From Hygrophila difformis (Eukaryota > Streptophyta > Magnoliopsida > Lamiales > Acanthaceae), in NCBI GenBank assembly GCA_030278955.1, contig JAOANR010000010.1, positions 15,669,086 to 15,733,085 of the forward strand: a DNA stretch of 64,000 nt. Reading direction: 5' to 3'. The stretch's first letter is position 1, and each line of letters begins with the position of its first letter. The translations under genes and the position numbers were made by a program. Positions 25,023-36,683 of the stretch are shown here, in pieces. The notes under the pieces are model-generated. The model did not search any database. It was given only the letters and a program-made list of their open reading frames with translations, and was not told the DNA's origin.

Positions 25023-25076
25023 GGCCATAATTTAAATTTCAAGGCCAGGGGGCCCATGGGCCTAGGGTTTCCCACC

Positions 25077-25084
25077 TATATAAG
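25077..25084 (+). promoter_or_regulatory. LTR TATA box, right copy
   Basis: TATATAAG in the same context as 12442-12449. Confidence 0.6.
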
Positions 25085-25717
25085 GACAAGTTGACTCCCA
25101 TGATCAGTCACTTCACAACATTCTCAAACTTGGAGACAACTGCTGTTCTTGAGGTGTGTGTAGGTTAGTTAGTAGTTAGGTTTTTATTTTTTGTATTATT
25201 TACATTTATGCCTTAGATTAGCCCTTTAATATTCTAGATTAGTGGTTTTATTAGCATTTCCAGTTAGTGTAGCCAGCTGTACACTGATTCCAGTTTTGTT
25301 AAACTCTTATTTAGGTTTGAAATACCGAAATAATGGGTATTATCAAGCCATTTGTTATAAAATGGGAAGTTAATCACAAAAAGAGTCCCAAATCATGAAA
25401 TGGAAATGATTCTATGGATTTCTTGCGTTATTTTTGGTTTAATGACCATTTGGTCATTTTATTTTGTGTTTGCATGTGGGTTTACTGTTTTATTCTTCAT
25501 TTTAGGCTTCTTATGCATGTTTTATGGTTGAAAACCCTCATTTGAGTTTGTGGTTCACGAGTGTAGTTTTTGGCTTATTTTCCTTCATTTTTATGCATTT
25601 GGTTTGTTGTTCTTGCCTTGTTTTATTAGTGTTATTGCATTCTTGAACCATGAATCTGAAAATAGGGTTTGCAATCGCATAGATTGCATTACCCGCACAA
25701 CACTTCTGTTCTGGGCT

Positions 25718-26312
25718 AGCTACGACGCTAACCAAGGTTAGCGCCGTAGGTGAGGTTTTACGTCGTAGTTGCTCTGGACTTAAGAAAATTTTTTCCTACG
25801 ACGCTATCCATGTATAGCGTCGTAATTTTTGTCTAGAGTCGTAGGACCCCAAAACACTTCCATTCTCACAAAAACCCACCTACGACGCTACACCCACGAC
25901 GCTATCCTAGGATAGCGTCGTAATTTAGTGTATAGCGTCGTACTCCCCAATTTTATCAAAAACTTCTAAAAATAGACCCTATCTTAGGATAGCGTCGTAA
26001 TTTAACGAATAGTGTCGTAGCATCCCTACTTTTTCAAAAATCATCTTTTCTTACTACGACGCTAAACCCTACGACGCAAACCATGTTTGACGTCGTAGGA
26101 CATGCTTAGCGTCGTAGTCTCTTATTTTCTAAACCTCCATGTACAACGTCAACACTACGACGTAAAACATTGTATAGCGTCGTAATAATGTGTAGCGTCG
26201 TACATAACCCTTTAACCCCAAAATTTCCATCTCTTTTACCAGTCCATTACGACGCTATCCTCACGACGCTATCCTAGGATAGCGTCGTAAAACTCGTCTA
26301 GCGTCGTAATTG
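25718..26312. repeat. GACGC/GCGTC motif array B, 3' LTR
   Basis: Counterpart of 13060-13665. Here facing pairs such as TACGACGCTATCC and GGATAGCGTCGTA are better preserved, giving near-perfect palindromes. Confidence 0.85.
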
Positions 26313-28845
26313 GCAATTTTTGCCAATTTTTCTATTTCTCCATTTTCTTCATTAATTAATTGAACCCTTAAGTCAATAATTAAAGATCATAATTAGAAAT
26401 GATTAAGATCGATAATTGTCGTGATTAAATGATCTTTATTCAATTTTCACTAAAACATTTTTCTATAAACAAAACATTGATGCCTTAAGCAGATAATCCG
26501 GCTGTAATTAATTATGGTATGAAGGATTATTTAAGTCATTAATTATGGATTAATTCCATAACCTTGCATGAGAAAACAATGTCTCTCATACAAGGCATCC
26601 TCTTTTATTTTATTTTATTTTCATTTTATCTTTTTCGAGTTGTGTGAATGAACAGTAAAAGATATCACAGAATAATGTTGGCGAACGGTCCCTTCATCGG
26701 GAAATGAAGTAGCCCGTAGTCTGTATATTAATTACTGTTTTTTATTTTGCATGGTTTGGATAATGATTAATGAGGTCAGGCGAACGGTCCTTTCACCGGG
26801 AAATCAAGTAGCCACTCAGCTAATTACTATCCAAATACAGTTTTATCTTCCTTATTTTAATTTCCAAACCCAAATTCTAATTTGTAATATGAGTCAGTTA
26901 ATATCTGTCAATATTAGCTGATGAGTATTGCAGAGAGAAAACATGTAGGTTTTTATCTGAATTCGCAGACAGTAGAGGCCCAACTGGTAGCGACACTGCC
27001 ATTATAGGGTTTCTGCTGTCTGAATTCATTCCATCCGAGTGATTGGGAAATTGGATAGCAGATGTTTGCAGTCCACCCGATTATTCTGCCACCACTTTTA
27101 GCCTCACGGCTTTCTCATATCTGTGTCTCACATTCTGTCTAGACCCACCCCTATATTTTGGGTCAATTAATTTTACACTTCCATATATCTGTATGCATGC
27201 TAATATTATGTAAATACTGTGGTCTATTATATTTTAGGATCCTTCCCTTGGACATTAGAAGTCTAGATTTAAACAGATATTGCATATTAAATTTCCAATA
27301 AAAATTCATTTATAAAATTCGGATCTAAGTAAGGGATAAATTCCTCAGTTATGTCCAGTTCATATTCTGTCAAGGATTAAATTTTGGGAAATTAGAAGCA
27401 GAGTCAGCGATTAGGTCTCTTCTAGACTGAAAGGATCTGTGTTCTTATTGAGAGTCTAGTACCTGTTTAGGGAATGGTTTTCAAATTTATTATTTTCCGA
27501 AATTGCTACGTGTTGGGAATTTAGTTTTAACTGTCACACCGAGATGGGATCCACTTGGATTCAAATACAGTGTGATAGATAATTCTAAATGAACAATACG
27601 TAGGCCTTGGTTATTTTCTAAGATAGGGTTGAGTTCCTTTCAACTGCTATCCTCTTCTGCCAAAGCCTAATTTTGAGTCCTGAGTGAGTGCATCCGGAAC
27701 GAACTAATCTATTAGTTCGTTTCATTAGTTTGTATCTCATAACCACCCGGAAGGAAGTGAACACTGCGAGTGGTTCACCGAGATCCGGGAATTCTTGATC
27801 CACATCCGGTCATCCTGACTGGGGGCTTCCTGTTACTACCAGTACGAAGCTTTTGAAACTTCCGAGCGATAGGATTTTAAAATGCTTTCTTTACTACTTT
27901 CTTTTAATCGCTTTTGTAGAGGTCACTTGGAAGAATCGCTAGAACTTCTAACTGCTACTAGGACTAAGAGTTAAGGGATAGTTCAGGCTTATTTTTAATC
28001 TTTGGGTGTGACATGGGGGAATGATAGCAGTACTTGGCACTTCAACTAATGATTTGTCAGGTGTTGCTTGTCCACCACAGATAAAATAACATACCCTAGC
28101 CGGGGCAGTTATGAATCTGTGGTATCTTAGAATTTGTGGTCTTAAGAACATGTAAACTCATACTGCAAGTACCTGTCTGTTAAAGGGAACATAGTACTGA
28201 GAGCATGAGAACTAGCTATCTGACAGGATTATCCCAAACAAAGATCTGTGTATTAAAAATGGAAGTTTAATTATGCTTTATCTGAATCTTGTCCAATCTT
28301 TATTCTTTTCTCCCTGTCCCTTCTGTCATCATTTTGAGTCAGCTTCATAGCTAGTATAGCTTAGATTTACAGCTTCCTTAGAATAATTTTTACTGCTTCC
28401 ATAGGATAATTTTAGTCGCTTTCTAGACCTAGATTTAATTGCTCTGTAGCATAAAATTATCCGCTTTCTAGTATAGAATTTAGATGCTTTGTAGAATAGT
28501 TTAAACTGTTTCCATAGTTTAGATTTAATTCTGTAAAATAGTTGATAGTCAGCATCCACTATGAATCGAGTAACCGAGTTGAAAATCTTGTAAAATGGCG
28601 TGGGACCTGCTTCCATCGCACATCCTCCAGTGAACGATCCGGTCTTACTATAAATTACTGCAATTTTTGACACCGTGCGCTTTCGGGCCACAGTTTCCTA
28701 CATGAGTATATAAAAACGTGACAACCTATAAACATATGCCTAATCCCAACTCCATCTTCATAATTGGTTTCATTAAATAAAATTAAATCGGGATTTTATT
28801 ATTTTCAGAAAATACTCATATAGTGGGAATCTGTCAAAAGTTTCA

Positions 28846-28850
28846 GACAT
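28846..28850. other. target-site duplication GACAT (right)
   Basis: Partner of 11842-11846. Confidence 0.92.
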
Positions 28851-30136
28851 CGTCAGGATCATGATGTTTTTGAATACGCTCATTGAGGTCTTTCTCGGGC
28901 TCAGAGTCATGTGTTAAGGCATCCAGAGTGGGAGTTTGAACGGCTTCCGTGGATTCGTTGCTGGAGGTGATGTGTTCTGCATTGATCTGTCCCAAATTCT
29001 GACCGCTAGGTAGTGTAGACGGAACTTCATCTTCATTGAGTTGAGCAGGATCCTTGCATGAGACATCTTCTATCGCAACGTTTGTGGATTCAAGAACTTT
29101 CCTGGTCTTTGGAATGTATATCCTATATGCTCTGCTTGTGATAGAGTATCCTACGAACACTCCTTCATGAATCTTTTCTTGGAATTTTCCCATATGTTCC
29201 CTGTCATTTAACACAAAGCATTTGCTACCAAAGATATGAAAGTAAGTGATAGATATCTTTTTACCGTTCCATATTTCATATGGAGTCATGGGGGAATTAG
29301 GTCTTAAGTAAACCCGATTTATGGTGTAGCATGCAGTATTGACAGCCTCAGCCCACAAGAACTCAGCAACATTTTTGGCGTTCAGCATGACCCTTGACAT
29401 CTCTTGCAAGGTGCGATTTCTTCTTTCCACTACACCATTTTGTTGAGGAGTTTTTGGTGCGGAGAATTCATGCTTGATTCCATGAGTCGTACAATATTCT
29501 TCACAGGACTGGTTTTCAAATTCTCGTCCGTGATCAGTTCGAATCCTCTTTACTTTGGTGTCTTTCTCAGTCATGACCCGGTTGCATAATTTTTCGAAGG
29601 CTTTGAAAGCATCACCTTTTTTCCCTGAGAAAGTCTACCCAAGTATATATAGAATAATCGTCAATGCATACAAAAATATATCTTTTACCTCCCAAGCTTT
29701 CAACCTCGGTAGGACCAATAAGATCCATGTGCAACAGGTCAAGACATTTAGTCGATCCGAGATGTTCAGACAGTTTGTGTGAACTCCTATGTTGTTTGTT
29801 CTTGACACATTCATCACAGAACTCAGTGTTAGAGTTTTTGAAGTGAGGAAGCCCTTTGACTGCTTCGGCCCTGCTGAGTCTAAACAAATCTTTGAAGTTG
29901 AGATGCCCAACCTTTTCATGCCATAGCATGATGTGATCTTTACCTGCGACTGAACCAAAATTGCATGTTTGAACAAGATGATAACAGTTATTCTTAGAGC
30001 ACAAACCTTTCATGATGCATTCTTGATTTTGGTTGAGCACTTGACAATCCTTCTTGGTGAACTGCACCACTATATCCTCATCACACAATTGACTAATGCT
30101 AATCAAGTTTGCTTGAAGTCCATCAACAAGGAACAC
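28851..30136 (-). pseudogene. Copia GAG-pre-integrase and integrase
   Basis: Minus-strand frames contain the zinc-binding HHCC region (WHEKVGHLNF then FCDECVKNKQ). The catalytic core follows: the first Asp in DLLHMDLIGPTE, the second in RIRTDHGREF, and Glu in TPQQNGVVERRN. Together these form the DDE triad of Copia integrases. A frame change near 29610-29640 separates the first core part from the second. The C-terminal part ends at HHDPDD where the nested element has inserted, and resumes at 11841. Confidence 0.92.
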
Positions 30137-30430
30137 TGGAGATATTCTCGTGACCCACTGTTTTCAATGGTTCCTTGTCCTACCAGAGTACCCTTTTTGC
30201 CATCTCCAAATACGACAAATCCTCCATCGATTTCCTTGTAGTGTTTGAGCAAGTTCTTTTCACCAGTCATGTGTTTGGAGCACCCACTATCAAAGTACCA
30301 TACTGTATCCTTAGTTTTCTTCTTGTGCGATATGAAGGCAACATGACACTGGTTTTGAACTTTGGGAACCCATTCGCATTTGATGGAGATCAGCTTCATC
30401 TTGATTTTATCATTCGGCCAGATGATAGGT
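30137..30430 (-). pseudogene. Copia aspartic protease
   Basis: The motif DTVWYFDSGCSKHMTG, at about 30262-30309, is the Copia protease active site (Asp-Ser-Gly). It lies between the gag zinc-knuckle region and the pre-integrase domain and shares an open frame with the former. Confidence 0.85.
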
Positions 30431-31173
30431 CTTCCTGCTTGTAAGTCTCTAACTATGATTCCACGGTTCTTAGTTTTGTGGCCTTCGGGTTTGCAGTAAT
30501 CACATCTGAGCGGAATGGGAGGAGGAGGTCTTCTCGTCCATTTGTTCCTTCTTGTATGATGAAGAGGTTTCTTGGTAGTTCGGTGGTCACTCAGCATTCA
30601 TCCGGATACAAATTTGCTTTTCTTTTCTCCTTTTGAGGTAGAGGCTAGATGACCTAATCCTTGTTTGTTGCTGCTAGGTCCTTTTGAGGTGGACGCTTGA
30701 TAGCCTAAGCCTTGTTTGTTGCTGCTAGGCCTCCCCATGGCGATGACATCATCTAGCTTGGCTTTTTCCTTGTTCAGTGCTGCAAGAGTGCTTTCAGCTT
30801 TGGCAAGCTTTTCTTGAACTTCAGTTAGTTCGGTGTGAAGTGCATCCTTTTTGCCATGCATGCTAGCATACCAGAGTCTGTAGTCATTCTTTTCAACTTC
30901 TAGATCATCATTGTCTTTCTGAAGTTCTGCGTTTTTCTCAAGTAGTTCATCAACCTGTTCAGCCAGTTTCTTGACCTTCTCTTCAAGTTCTCGATTTTTG
31001 TCTTCGAGATTCTTGATATGCTCCTGCAGACTTCCATTCTCGACTTGAAGTTCTACTGACTCAGCAATGGATATTTCCAATTTCTCGAACGTTTCTTCAT
31101 ATAGATTGTTGAGTTTGCTGATGCTCTCTTCCTGATCCCTAACAAAAGAGTGCACCATATTAGAAGAAACCAT
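30431..31173 (-). pseudogene. Copia gag C-terminal coiled coil and second zinc knuckle
   Basis: A ~190-residue heptad-rich segment (30598-31173) is followed after a stop by CDYCKPEGHKTKNRG and GRPIIWPND. The knuckle has CX2CX4H but lacks the final Cys. The segment also contains an imperfect repeat of SSNKQGLGYQASTSKG. The long coiled coil is a known trait of Sirevirus gag proteins and matches the plus-strand remnant at 3537-4292. Confidence 0.8.
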
Positions 31174-32297
31174 ATTGACTGAGTTAGTAGAATACCTGCT
31201 TCGTGATCATCATCACTGTCTGAATCCCATGTCCCGGTGAATGCTACCCCATAGTCTGGACCATTTTCACTGGACTCCTTCTCATCTTCAGAGTCACTGA
31301 ATGTTACTTGGTAAGATTTGTTTGACTCCTTTGTTCTAAGATTGGCACATTCCTTTTTGATATGACCTCTTCCGCCACACTCAAAACAGATGATTTCTTT
31401 GTCATCCTCAGATTTAGATGATTTAGATCTATTTTGGTCGTATGACTTAGAGCCTTTCGAAGTAGATTTGGAATTTGATGTCCCGGCATCCTTCTTTATG
31501 GAAGAGTTGAATCTGGATTTTCGATTTTTTAGGATCTAATTTAGCCTTTTGGACAGCATGGCCAATTCTTCTTCATCACTGTAGTCATCAAGCTCTTCGA
31601 AGGAAGAGTCATCCATATCCTTGGTCACAGATTTGAATGCCACTGGTTTACTTTTACTCCTAGGACAGTGATCCATTTCCCATGATTGTAGGATACCCAT
31701 TAATTCATCAACCTGCAATTTATCAAAGTCTTTGTATAGTTCAAGTGCAGCCACTTTAGCGTTGAACCTTTCTGGAAGCGTCCCAATGATTTTACCTACA
31801 ATATCCTGTTGAGAATACACTTTGCCAAGCTGAAGAGCTTGGTTGGTCAGATCACGAATGCGACCAATATATTGGCCAACAGTTTCGTTATCATCCATAG
31901 TAATTTTATGAAATTGAGCATCAAGAGTAATGATTCTTGATTTCTTTACCGGTTCCATACCCTCGTAGGTATTGGCTAAAGTAGTCCAGACGTCGTATGC
32001 AATCTTGCATCCAGCGATAAGTCTGTATTGATCCTTTGTAAGAGCATTGTGAATGGCATCCAATGCTTTGGAGTTCTTTGATGCAGCAAGTTTCTCGGTT
32101 GCAGTCCATTCACTCCTTGGTTTCAGGGTTTTCACACCATCTTTTTCTTCTACTGGAGGATAGTATTGAGTTTCTACTGCATCTCAAGCTCCTTCATCTA
32201 GAGCAATGAGAAACGCCTCCATTTGATCTTTCCAATAGGCATAGTTTGATCCATCGAGCAATGGGGGTCTGGTTACTGAACCACCTTGGCTATCCAT
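31174..32297 (-). pseudogene. Copia gag N-terminal region
   Basis: ATG at 32297 (MDSQGGSVTRPPLLDGSNYA) opens gag just inside the primer site. A TGA at 32184-32186 replaces an expected Trp after ALDEGA. The frame continues at 31536-32135 with the Copia gag fold (TLPERFNAKVAALE) and, after a frame change, the CCHC knuckle CFECGGRGHIKKEC near 31365-31405. The premature stop and frame changes make gag non-functional. Confidence 0.88.
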
Positions 32298-32330
32298 ACT
32301 TTGTGACTGGATCTAGCTTGCAGAGCGTGT

Positions 32331-32343
32331 GGCTCTGATACCA
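32331..32343 (-). other. Copia primer binding site, tRNA-iMet type
   Basis: On the minus strand TGGTATCAGAGCC begins two bases inside the 5' LTR. It is complementary to the 3' end of the initiator tRNA-Met, the usual Copia primer. Confidence 0.88.
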
Positions 32344-32345
32344 AT

Positions 32346-33259
32346 TGTTAGGTCCGTTTGTGTGGATAACCAGTCGACTAGTCCTGTAAACTAGTTCAAG
32401 GACCTTTCGTGGACACGTTAAACAGTTTTTAAGATATTAAGCAGCGGAAAATAAATAAACTGTAAAGTAACGAACTCATGGTTTGTTGACCCAGTTCGGC
32501 ACAAGCCTACATCTGGGGGATACCAATCCAGGAGGTTCACTAATTGTTTCAACTTGATCCACGATCCAAACAATAGTGATTTAACTTCGCCCAACTCCAA
32601 TCTCCAAGTGGTTGAATTGTGGAACCAAAACACTCCCTTGTTTTGGTGAAGATCTCCCCGACCTTGCTCCAATTCCTTGAAGGCTCCCCCTTCAAGTTAC
32701 CCTTGGTCGAAACCTGTTGGCGACACTCCTTCTAGAATATTTTGTTTAAGCTCTTGAGTTTGACGACTCCTCGAAAGTCTTGATTGAATCCGTCGACTCA
32801 AATCAAGAACACTGTGGCACACTATCGATCTAATCACCCGAGAAAGTGTTGATCGTATATCTTCCTTCGAAAATGAACAATTCACGAACTCGGAAGGAAT
32901 GTGTTTTTCTCTTGTAATTCTTTCAATCGCACAAAGAAGAAAATCTGTAATTGAAGTCATGAGCACTCCTTCCTTGGCCGGCGTATTTCAATAGAAATCA
33001 TCTCTCCATTCAAGGTAGGATTTTGTTGCCATAATTAATCCTTTCGTTAGAATGGAGTTGCCCGGATTAAGAGATCTTTGTTTCTATTCTTCTTAAGCAC
33101 GATCCGGGCAAGGAATCAGCTGACCGTTGGAGTTGATCTTCGTGCAGATTTGCCAGCATTTCTTCCTTTAAATAGTTTGTCGAATACTGTCGGGGTTGGT
33201 TCAACAAAGTAGTCCAGACATCGGTTGTGAACACATTTGCTCAAAACTGGTTCCCAACA
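32346..33259 (-). repeat. Copia 5' LTR (914 bp)
   Basis: Near-identical partner of 6062-6975 with the same ends and the same length. Confidence 0.93.
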
Positions 33260-33264
33260 ACATC
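33260..33264. other. target-site duplication ACATC (right)
   Basis: Partner of 6057-6061. Confidence 0.9.
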
Positions 33265-33641
33265 AATAAAAAAATTCACGTGATTAAGAAATTGATGGCT
33301 TGTCTTGTTCTTAATGGCTACCTTTAACTTTATTCTATCAACATACATTCCCTCTTATCTGATCTAACCCTTTAATCATATCTATGCGGACATACGTATA
33401 TAGTTCCATAATTTATATGGGTCGTTGTAATTAATTTTAGGACCAATATAATAGAAATGGGGGTTATAAAGTTCACCAATAACTTGGAATTATAAGAAAA
33501 ACTTTTTTTTAGCCAAAATTATATTTATTATATTATAAGAAAAACTTGATCCACATTGTCGATTGTTCTATGGACAATAGTTATTGAAAAGGCTAATTTT
33601 AAATTGCTTTCTTTCTTTTTTGAATACGAAGGATTGGGCTT
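33265..33641. other. gene-free AT-rich spacer
   Basis: No ORF is supported between the Copia element and the Tat-type element. TTATAAGAAAAACTT occurs twice (33491 and 33535). The stretch ends in GGCTT, the duplicated target of the next element. Confidence 0.5.
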
Positions 33642-34349
33642 TGTTAACACTGAAATTTGGGATAAAAGATTTCTCTTTTATTGATGAACTCGGGGAAAAG
33701 ATTACAGAAAAATAGAGGACAGATTATAGGAATTGAAAGAAAAGCTATAAAGTAATCGAAAAATACTGAAAGCAGTAAAATGTGGAAAAGCAGTAAAGAA
33801 AGTAAAGTAAATTAAGTAAAGGCTATCTGAGAAGTATTGGAGGTGTCCTCCGCAAGTAGGCCTAGGTCACACATATATAGTGGTGAGTGGTGAGGAGTCT
33901 TCAAGCTGTGAACGCTGCACCTCGATCTCTTGTTGATTTGTTTCCTTCTAGGGCCGCTTCCCTCTGATTTGTTTCCTCAATCAAAGGCCTCCATCCTGAT
34001 TCTCAAACTTGGCCTCCATCCTTCTAGGGTTGGCCTCCATCTTAATTTTCACCCTGCCGCTCTTCCCAGATTGGGCCTCCATCCTTAAAGGACGGCCTCC
34101 ATCCTAAACCCTAAACCCATCTCCTTGGAGATGCGTCCTCTCCTCTTCAAAGAATGGGCCTTGAGGGTGCGTCCTCGCTTCCGGATATATCAGACTGGAC
34201 TTTGAAGACGTGTCCTCTCTTCCGGATATATTGGACTGGACTTTGAAGATTCGTCCTCTCTTCCGGATATATCTTCACTGACTGGGCCGGGCAATTTCTG
34301 ACATGTGACTCCATTGGGCCTTAATATATATTTTTTTGTTGGGTTAACA
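33642..34349 (-). repeat. Tat element 3' LTR (708 bp)
   Basis: Matches 43094-43780, but is longer because the GGCCTCCATCCT minisatellite-like part (about 34005-34110) has an extra unit. Confidence 0.92.
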
Positions 34350-34365
34350 GATGCCCCCCTCGCGC
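34350..34365 (-). other. Tat polypurine tract
   Basis: On the minus strand GCGCGAGGGGGGCATC abuts the TGTTAACCC start of the 3' LTR. Confidence 0.85.
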
Positions 34366-34459
34366 ATTTTGTCTGATTAGCATTTTAAGACAAATTTGCG
34401 CGCTTAATTCAGGTTTGTAGGCCCATCGAGGCCCATTATGCCTCATTTTCTTCTCGCTC

Positions 34460-35300
34460 AGATTCCGGCCGCCACCGCCGTTGACTCATCGGCCGCCAGC
34501 CTCGTCGGACAAGGAGACCGCCGCCACCTTTTTCACGGACGCTGCCGTCTTTACTCCGAAGGGCGTCACCCCCTTGCTGGCGAGGCCGTCGTTGCCTCGA
34601 GGAGCCGCCAGCGTCGCAGCTTTGTGAAGGCCACTCGAAGGCCGCCACCCTTCGCCGGAGGCCGCCACCTTCGTCCGGAGGCCGCCACCTTCGCCCGGAG
34701 ACCGCCACCCTGTGCTCGCACCAGGGCCACCACCACCTCAGCCTTGGCCGCCATCCCCTTCTTCGCGCGAGGCCGCCGCCATCATCCCGCGAGAGGCCGC
34801 CACCCTTCGTCCAGAGGCCGCCATTCTTCGCCCGGAAGCCGCCACCCTTCGCACGAGAGGCCGCCGTCCTTCGCCCGACAGGCCGCCATCGTCTTCCGAG
34901 AGGCCGCCACCTTCGCCCTAGAGGGCCGCCACCTTCGCTCCAGCAAGCCGCCATCGTCATCCGAGAGGCCGCCACCTTCGCCCATCAGGCCGCCACCACA
35001 GAGGCCGCCACTGCCCCGAGGCCGCCACCTGCGCCTTGGCCGTATCTGGAGGCCTCCATCTTCACTGCCCGAGGCCGCCCTCCTTGCGGGAAACCGCCAC
35101 TCGTTCTTGCTCGAGGTCGCCACCAGCATCATCCTTGGCCGCCACCTTCACCCCGAAGGCCGCCCTCACCAAAGGCCGCCACCTGGAGGAAGCCGCCACT
35201 CCTACCCTTGAAGCCGCCACCATCAAGGGAGCTTGGAGGCCGCCACTACTTGAGAGCTCGGAGGCCGCCACCACCATCGCCTTGGCCGCCATCCAGTTTT
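34460..35300. repeat. GGCCGCCA-rich degenerate tandem array in the Tat 3' region
   Basis: About 840 bases of very GC-rich sequence built from GAGGCCGCCACCTTCG-like units repeated many times with drift. It gives overlapping open frames on both strands (Arg/Pro/Ala-rich), which I take as composition artefacts. Tat/Ogre elements are known to carry tandem repeats in their 3' untranslated region. A related shorter motif, GGCCTCCATCCT, occurs in the LTRs of this element. Confidence 0.85.
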
Positions 35301-35652
35301 CCGGGAGCGGTCACTTGCTTTTCTGACGAACATTTTCGGGCGGATTCGTGATCAGCGGGCCATTATGTATGATCACATACTAGGTGATGGGATGATACCC
35401 CTCTAGTATCTAGCATTGCATTATTTTTCAGTACCTCTTATCTCTGCTTTGGGATATTACTGCTACTTTTCTGGCCGACACTGTGATTGGCCATTTTTGA
35501 TGAACTTGTGCTACTTACTCAGATTCCCAGACTGATGGGTAGAACACCTTGAGATATTTTGCATTTATACTCTGTTTGTGTTCTTGGCCATCGATGTCCA
35601 TCAGTTTGTATGCACCGTTAAGTAGTCTTTGCGTAACAATGAATGGTCATTC

Positions 35653-36683
35653 TCAATTTGGAGACCACTTGCCTGTTTCATTGTCACGTACCCCCGAGGG
35701 TAGAATCACCTTCCATACGAGGTCTCCCTCGCTAAAGGTTTTACCTCGAACCCTCTTGTCGTAATGTCTCGCCATCCTCATCTTTTGGCGACGGATATTT
35801 TCCAGATCGGTAAGCTTGTCGCTATCTGCTGTCTCCAACTCTTACAACATGGCCTCTTCATACTTAGTTAAGCCTAAGTGATGCTGTTGGGTCACTCTTA
35901 AAGAAGGGACTGTGATTTCCAAAGGTAGAACGGCGTCATGACCATACGTCAGGTAGTATGGTGTGAAGCCAGTGGCTGCAGATTTAGAGTTTCTGTAAGC
36001 CCATATGACTTCTGACAGAGCCTCATGCCACTTCCTTGGTTTCTCGCCTACTGCCTTCTTGATCATACTTATCAAGATCTTATTGGTGGCCTCAGCTTGA
36101 CCGTTTGCTTGGGGGTAGTACGGAGTGGAGTGATATATGCGAATCCCGAATTGTTTAGCAAAAGCTAAGAACTTCTCGCCAGTGAACACAGTTCCTTGAT
36201 CCGCAATGATTGTTTGGGGAATCCCATATCGATGAATGAGCTCAGTCACGAACCTAATTACATCGTTTTGGTCGATCTTCCTCATTGGCCTGCTTCTGCC
36301 CATTTGGTGAAGTAATCAGTGGCCACTAGTACGAATGTGTGGTTTTTGGATGATGGCGGATGAATTTTTTCAATGATGTCCATCCCCCAGCCACGGAATG
36401 GCCAAGGCTTGATGACTGTGTGTAACTCTTCCGCCGGTACCCTTTGAATTGGCCCATGTTTCTGGCAAGCCTCACAACCCCGAGCGTAGAGGATGCAGTC
36501 TTCCATGATGGTTGGCCAGAAATACCCATGGCGATGAATACTCCATCTCATGCTAGGCCCTGCTCGATGGGAGCCACATATCCCCTCGTGGACTTCTCCC
36601 ATTACTAGCTTAGCTTCTTCGGGACCTACACACTTGAGCAGCAATCCATCGACCGCCCTTCGGAATAACTCGCCATTTATCAA
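35653..36683 (-). pseudogene. Tat integrase
   Basis: The zinc-binding part has HEGICGSHRAG and CEACQKHG. The core has the first Asp in GWGMDIIEKI, the second in TIIADQGTVF, and Glu in NGQAEATNKI, a complete DDE triad. It is followed by the conserved WAYRNSKSAATGFTPYYLTYG. A frame change near 36290 splits the core and another near 35840 splits off the C-terminal part. The RNase H lies upstream, as expected. Confidence 0.92.

Larger units (their letters stand above)
11847..28845 (+). mobile_element. 17-kb non-autonomous LTR retrotransposon nested in Copia pol
   Basis: Two near-identical direct repeats, 11847-16188 (4342 bp) and 24479-28845 (4367 bp), flank an 8.3-kb interior and are bordered by the 5-bp duplication GACAT. 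TGGCGCCGTTGCCGGGGA follows the left LTR directly and a purine-rich AAATGTGAGGA precedes the right one. No protease, RT, RNase H or integrase motif is visible in the interior. Instead it carries a separate TATA box and a two-exon gene that has decayed. A long-LTR element lacking pol fits the LARD (large retrotransposon derivative) concept, with a primer site as used by Athila-type Gypsy elements. The partner that supplied its proteins is unknown. Confidence 0.9.
24479..28845 (+). repeat. 3' LTR of the nested element (4367 bp)
   Basis: It starts TGTTGATATTGGCC and ends GTCAAAAGTTTCA. It carries the same motif arrays, TATA box and internal direct repeat as the left LTR. Differences are mostly single-base changes plus small indels such as in array B. 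Confidence 0.93.
6062..33259 (-). mobile_element. Sirevirus-like Ty1/Copia retrotransposon, split by a nested element
   Basis: Two 914-bp LTRs bound the element: 32346-33259 is the 5' LTR and 6062-6975 the 3' LTR, read on the minus strand. Both begin and end TGTT...AACA and are flanked by the direct repeat ACATC. A Met-initiator type primer site and a GGGGGAGAT polypurine tract sit in the right places. Minus-strand order is gag, coiled coil and zinc knuckle, protease, integrase, RT, RNase H, then an extra ORF before the 3' LTR. This Copia order plus the long gag and extra 3' ORF suggest the Sirevirus group. A 17-kb LTR element (11847-28845) interrupts pol. Several stops and frameshifts make the copy non-functional. 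Confidence 0.92.

Noticed and set aside
34438..35211. 257-residue open frame on the plus strand, plus several minus-strand frames
   Set aside because: They lie in the GGCCGCCA array, which has few stops in any frame; the translations are simple Arg/Pro/Ala repeats.
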